Assembly: GCA_964613585.1 (NCBI GenBank)
Contig: CAZTHL010000041.1
Coordinates: 1 to 32,744 of the forward strand
DNA length: 32,744 bases
Direction: 5' to 3'
DNA from: CAZTHL01 sp964613585
Lineage (GTDB): Bacteria; Pseudomonadota; Alphaproteobacteria; DSM-16000; Inquilinaceae
Shown: positions 30,901 through 32,744 of the stretch, in pieces
How positions within the stretch are numbered: position 1 is the first letter of the stretch
Layout of the letters: each line of letters starts with the position of its first letter
Notes under the pieces: model-generated
The model's database searches: none
Seen by the model: the letters and a program-made list of their open reading frames with translations, nothing else
Told to the model about the DNA's origin: nothing
Program-made: the position numbers and the translations under genes

Positions 30901-32744
30901 CGGCGATGACCTGGCCGGAGAGATCGACCACGGCCTCGATGTTGCCGACGCCGCCTTCGCCGCCGTCGCCGACGACGATGTAGGTCAGGCCGGTCAGCGA
31001 GGTGCCGGGCTCGCCCAGCAGCTCGAAGTACTCATCGGTGTCGCCGCCCGGCTGATCCTGCCGGATCTCGTTGATCAGGATCGCCCCCTCCGGAAGGTCG
31101 ACCGGTGGCGGGGCGAACGGATCGACGAGCGCGTCGTCGAACTGCAGGAGCTCGACGCCGAGCGCGGTGGTGGCGTCACCCGCCGCGTCGGTGACGGTGA
31201 TGACCCCGCTGGCCTCGTCCGCCTCGACCGTGAAGTCGGCCTCGAGACCGGCGAGGACCGCGGTATCCATGCCGTCGCCGCCGAACAGGGTGTCGGCGCC
31301 GGACCCGCCAACCAGGGTGTCATCGCCGGCCATGCCGACCAAAGTGTCATCGCCCTCGCCGCCGTCGAGGACATTGGCCTCGTCGTCGCCGACCAGCACA
31401 TCGGGCAAGGACGCCCCGGTCAGGTTCTCGATGTTGGCCAGCGTGTCGATGACCGTGCCGCCCGGGGTGACATAGGCAGCCGCCCCGTCGACCAGGCTCG
31501 CCGCGATGGCGAAGCCGAGATCGCTGAAGTCGGCCGTGTCGATGCCGTCGTCGCCGTCGAGGGTGTCGCTGCCGCCACCGCCGATCAGCAGGTCGTCGCC
31601 GAGCCCGCCGAGGAGGGTGTCGGAGCCGGCCCCGCCCATGAGAGTGTCATCGCCCTCGACGCCGTCGAGGACGTTGGCCCCGGCGTCGCCGGTCAGGCTG
31701 TCGTCGCCGACCGAGCCGGTCAGGTTCTCGATGCCGCTCAAGCTGTCGGTCACCGTCACCTCCGGCGCCGGCATGTAGCTTGCCGTGCCCTCGGTCAGGT
31801 CCGCCGTCACCCCGTCGACGTCGAGGTCGCTGAAGGTCGCGGTGTCGATGCCGTCCCCACCATCCACGGTGTCGCTGCCGCCGGAGCCCGCCAGCAGGTC
31901 GTCGCCGGCGCCACCCAGGAGGGTGTCGTCGCCGCCGCGGCCCTGCAGGATGTCGTCGCCGTCGCCGCCCTCGATCAGGTTGGCTTCGCCGTCGCCGATC
32001 AGGGTGTCGGCGAAGGCCGTGCCGCTCAGGTTCTCGATCCCGACCAGGGTGTCGGTATCAACCGCCGGGCTGTCCTCGGCCCCGGCGTCGCTGAAGAACA
32101 GAAGCTGGCCGCCCTCGGTGATCTCGTCCTCCTGGATCGGCCCGGTCTCCAGCGTGTGCGCCTGAACCGTGGTCGTCGCCAGCGTGCCCGGCGCCTCGTC
32201 GAACAGGGTCGACACGTCGAGCACGCCCGAGGTCTCCCATTCGCCCAGGTCCGCGACATCGGTGTCGAACGCGCCGACCGGCAGCTCCGCCAGCCGGTTC
32301 ACCTGGCCGACCCGCTCGATGAGCGCGTTGCCGTTCTCGTCGAACGAGGTCGGGTCGACCGCCACGATCGAGGCTTCGGTGTCCAGCGCCGCGTTGTCCG
32401 CCGGATCGCCGAACTCGAACGGGAACGCCTCGTCCTCCTGCACGTAGATCCGGCCGTCGTCCGCCCAGTCCAGATTGTCCGGGTTGCGCAGCTGGGTGGC
32501 CGGGTCGCTGTCGCCGTCGTAGATCACCGTGATCGTCGAGGAGACGCCCTCCTCGCCGAACTCGAACGCCTGGGTCAGCAGACCGCCGGCGTTGTCGAAC
32601 GGCGCCTCGTCCGGCGGGTTGCCGTCGGCCGTGTCGAAGGCGATCGCCCGGCCGCCGTTCTCGCCGCCGGTCGGGTCGATCACCACCCCGCCGTTGAAGA
32701 TCGACCCGGTGGTGTCGAACACCATCTCCGTGCCGTCCTCGGGG
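27974..32744 (-). CDS. Giant RTX nuclease with PhoX/DUF839-like N-terminal part, 5' end outside window
   Basis: At least 1589 residues are visible; the frame stays open with the same codon use to the right edge, so the start is missing. The visible N-terminus (about 220 residues: NPDNLDWADDGRIYVQEDE, LGEWETSGVLDVSTLF, VQAHTL) resembles the C-terminal part of PhoX/DUF839 phosphatases. Three RTX blocks follow, each ending in a GIENLTGS-type spacer (about 235-500). Two lamin-tail-like modules start ILINEIRQDQPGG and VSINELRVNQPGG. Then come an OB module (TIAEIQGPGHVS) and a complete EEP nuclease: AAWNVLNLD, LQEIQDND, NVHNTA, GDWNGF and AADHEPI. The protein ends GEEALVA, right after the nuclease and without C-terminal RTX. 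No cysteine or lysine is seen. It probably combines phosphatase and nuclease activity in the extracellular space; the phosphatase part is the less certain. Confidence 0.8.
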   Translation of the reverse strand, partial: PEDGTEMVFDTTGSIFNGGVVIDPTGGENGGRAIAFDTADGNPPDEAPFDNAGGLLTQAFEFGEEGVSSTITVIYDGDSDPATQLRNPDNLDWADDGRIYVQEDEAFPFEFGDPADNAALDTEASIVAVDPTSFDENGNALIERVGQVNRLAELPVGAFDTDVADLGEWETSGVLDVSTLFDEAPGTLATTTVQAHTLETGPIQEDEITEGGQLLFFSDAGAEDSPAVDTDTLVGIENLSGTAFADTLIGDGEANLIEGGDGDDILQGRGGDDTLLGGAGDDLLAGSGGSDTVDGGDGIDTATFSDLDVDGVTADLTEGTASYMPAPEVTVTDSLSGIENLTGSVGDDSLTGDAGANVLDGVEGDDTLMGGAGSDTLLGGLGDDLLIGGGGSDTLDGDDGIDTADFSDLGFAIAASLVDGAAAYVTPGGTVIDTLANIENLTGASLPDVLVGDDEANVLDGGEGDDTLVGMAGDDTLVGGSGADTLFGGDGMDTAVLAGLEADFTVEADEASGVITVTDAAGDATTALGVELLQFDDALVDPFAPPPVDLPEGAILINEIRQDQPGGDTDEYFELLGEPGTSLTGLTYIVVGDGGEGGVGNIEAVVDLSGQVIAEDGLFAAGEEGGVLGDEVYDLVGPGGSPGGLLDFENDDTVTHFLVSGFTGTVDVTDVDTDDDGVIDVEPWEEVIDSVALFGAAEEDFAYSETLVTAPSGDVPGHIFLDPALGIFVAEEETDAPDFPEDGGLDTPGAPNVETTPAVSINELRVNQPGGDTDEFFELAGEPGLPLDGLTYIVLGDAGDDFAGVVEAVVPLDGQIIPEDGFFAAGEDSSSFVAAFDLVGPSGLLNFENDDNVTHLVVDGFTGMDGDDLDTDNDGVLDVEPWEAVVDSVGLFNANADPLGPLFSDTIVGPDGDFLPGQVFRVPDGDGPFEIGSFTLGVDDTPGEANDPVIELTDPVAATIAEIQGPGHVSLFDGDAVTTSGVVTAVDGNGFFIQDPVGDGDPLTSEAIFVFTDEEPTVAIGNAVEVTGVVEEFVSGGLGLTEILADIDGATITVTAESAALPAPTLIGGDGLTVPNEFVVSPDEFNVDVLSEPLPTGAEFVAAGGPVNLNIPEEGNTDFDPEEDGIDFYESLEGMLVTLNDAVAVSSSAPPGGPGFTFNDDEIIVVVDGGAASDSLNPRGGTTIGVGDDDIFTADVNPERIEVSFDDALVDLGDFDTTIPQTSSLGDVTGILSYSGDVFFLAPTEVPTVTLADFPEESTELAGDADTLLIAAWNVLNLDPNDEDEPGNADLADGRFASIADDIVNNLNTPDIIALQEIQDNDGAVSPADSDVVAADVTLQTLVDAVVEAGGPEYSFVDNPFIGDDTNGGEPGGNIRTAYLYNPDRVSLVEDSLEPGTDPEVQQAGGGNFAFSRIPLVAEFEFNGDTVTLINVHNTAGGIEDFGNIQPVIRSGSDTRSDQGAEVNAFVDAILAEDPEANVIALGDWNGFDYEEWDAFTEGTVDGGEQVLFNLTDTLEETEQYSFVFSNGNATPLDHVFVTESLFTGEEPFSGTEFDVVHVTAEFPDTPDRAADHEPILATVILGEEALVA

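Noticed and set aside
21944..32744. Many plus-strand Ser/Pro-rich frames across the RTX genes
   Set aside because: They are complementary readings of Asp/Gly-rich RTX sequence and share no features of real proteins.

Overview
The window is very GC-rich and its genes use almost only G/C-ending codons. The DUF1640-type coiled-coil gene, the Tat-exported uptake hydrogenase, the single-ORF IS66 element, the GTCAT-type interspersed repeats and the giant RTX proteins together suggest a free-living alphaproteobacterium, probably of the Rhodospirillales/Azospirillum type. That placement is inference from gene content only. No tRNA, rRNA or CRISPR array was seen.

Layout. (1) 1-1251: the start of a coiled-coil protein gene on the minus strand, a possible 35-residue membrane peptide, and the hydrogenase promoter region with a perfect FNR/Anr-type box. 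(2) 1252-8572: a seven-gene plus-strand cluster for a membrane-bound [NiFe] hydrogenase: hybO, hybA, hybB, hybC, the maturation protease hybD, a HypC/HybG chaperone and a HupK/HoxV-like scaffold. It is followed at 8838-9548 by a degenerate Nudix hydrolase. (3) 9549-13152: a secreted TPR-CHAT (caspase-like) protein gene on the minus strand. One extra base breaks its frame exactly at the catalytic His codon, and an inverted relic of a second CHAT gene lies just beyond its 3' end. (4) 13153-14689: a complete IS66-family insertion with matching terminal inverted repeats and a perfect 8-bp target duplication, inserted 62 bp upstream of the CHAT gene. (5) 14884-17431: a small secreted Cys-rich protein overlapping a three-TM membrane protein, a repeat-dense intergenic stretch (REP-like palindrome, 26-bp tandem repeats, four tandem Shine-Dalgarno-like 15-mers), and an orphan phage small-terminase-like gene with a probably frameshifted tail. 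(6) 17432-32744: three giant minus-strand genes, transcribed in the order C-B-A, for RTX-type secreted proteins; gene C runs off the right edge.

The most interesting part is region 6. Protein C is a PhoX/DUF839-like segment, RTX blocks, two lamin-tail-like modules, an OB module and an endonuclease/exonuclease/phosphatase (EEP) nuclease. Protein B is RTX, an esterase-like phytase domain, RTX, a choice-of-anchor-I propeller, a lamin-tail-like module and a PhoD-like phosphatase. Protein A is three lamin-tail-like modules, OB, EEP nuclease and C-terminal RTX. Read together they look like an extracellular phosphorus-mining set: nucleases cut environmental DNA and phosphatase/phytase modules release phosphate. 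The proteins share modules in shuffled order, contain no visible cysteine, and are almost free of lysine (none seen in C, one in A). No type I secretion transporter genes lie in the window.
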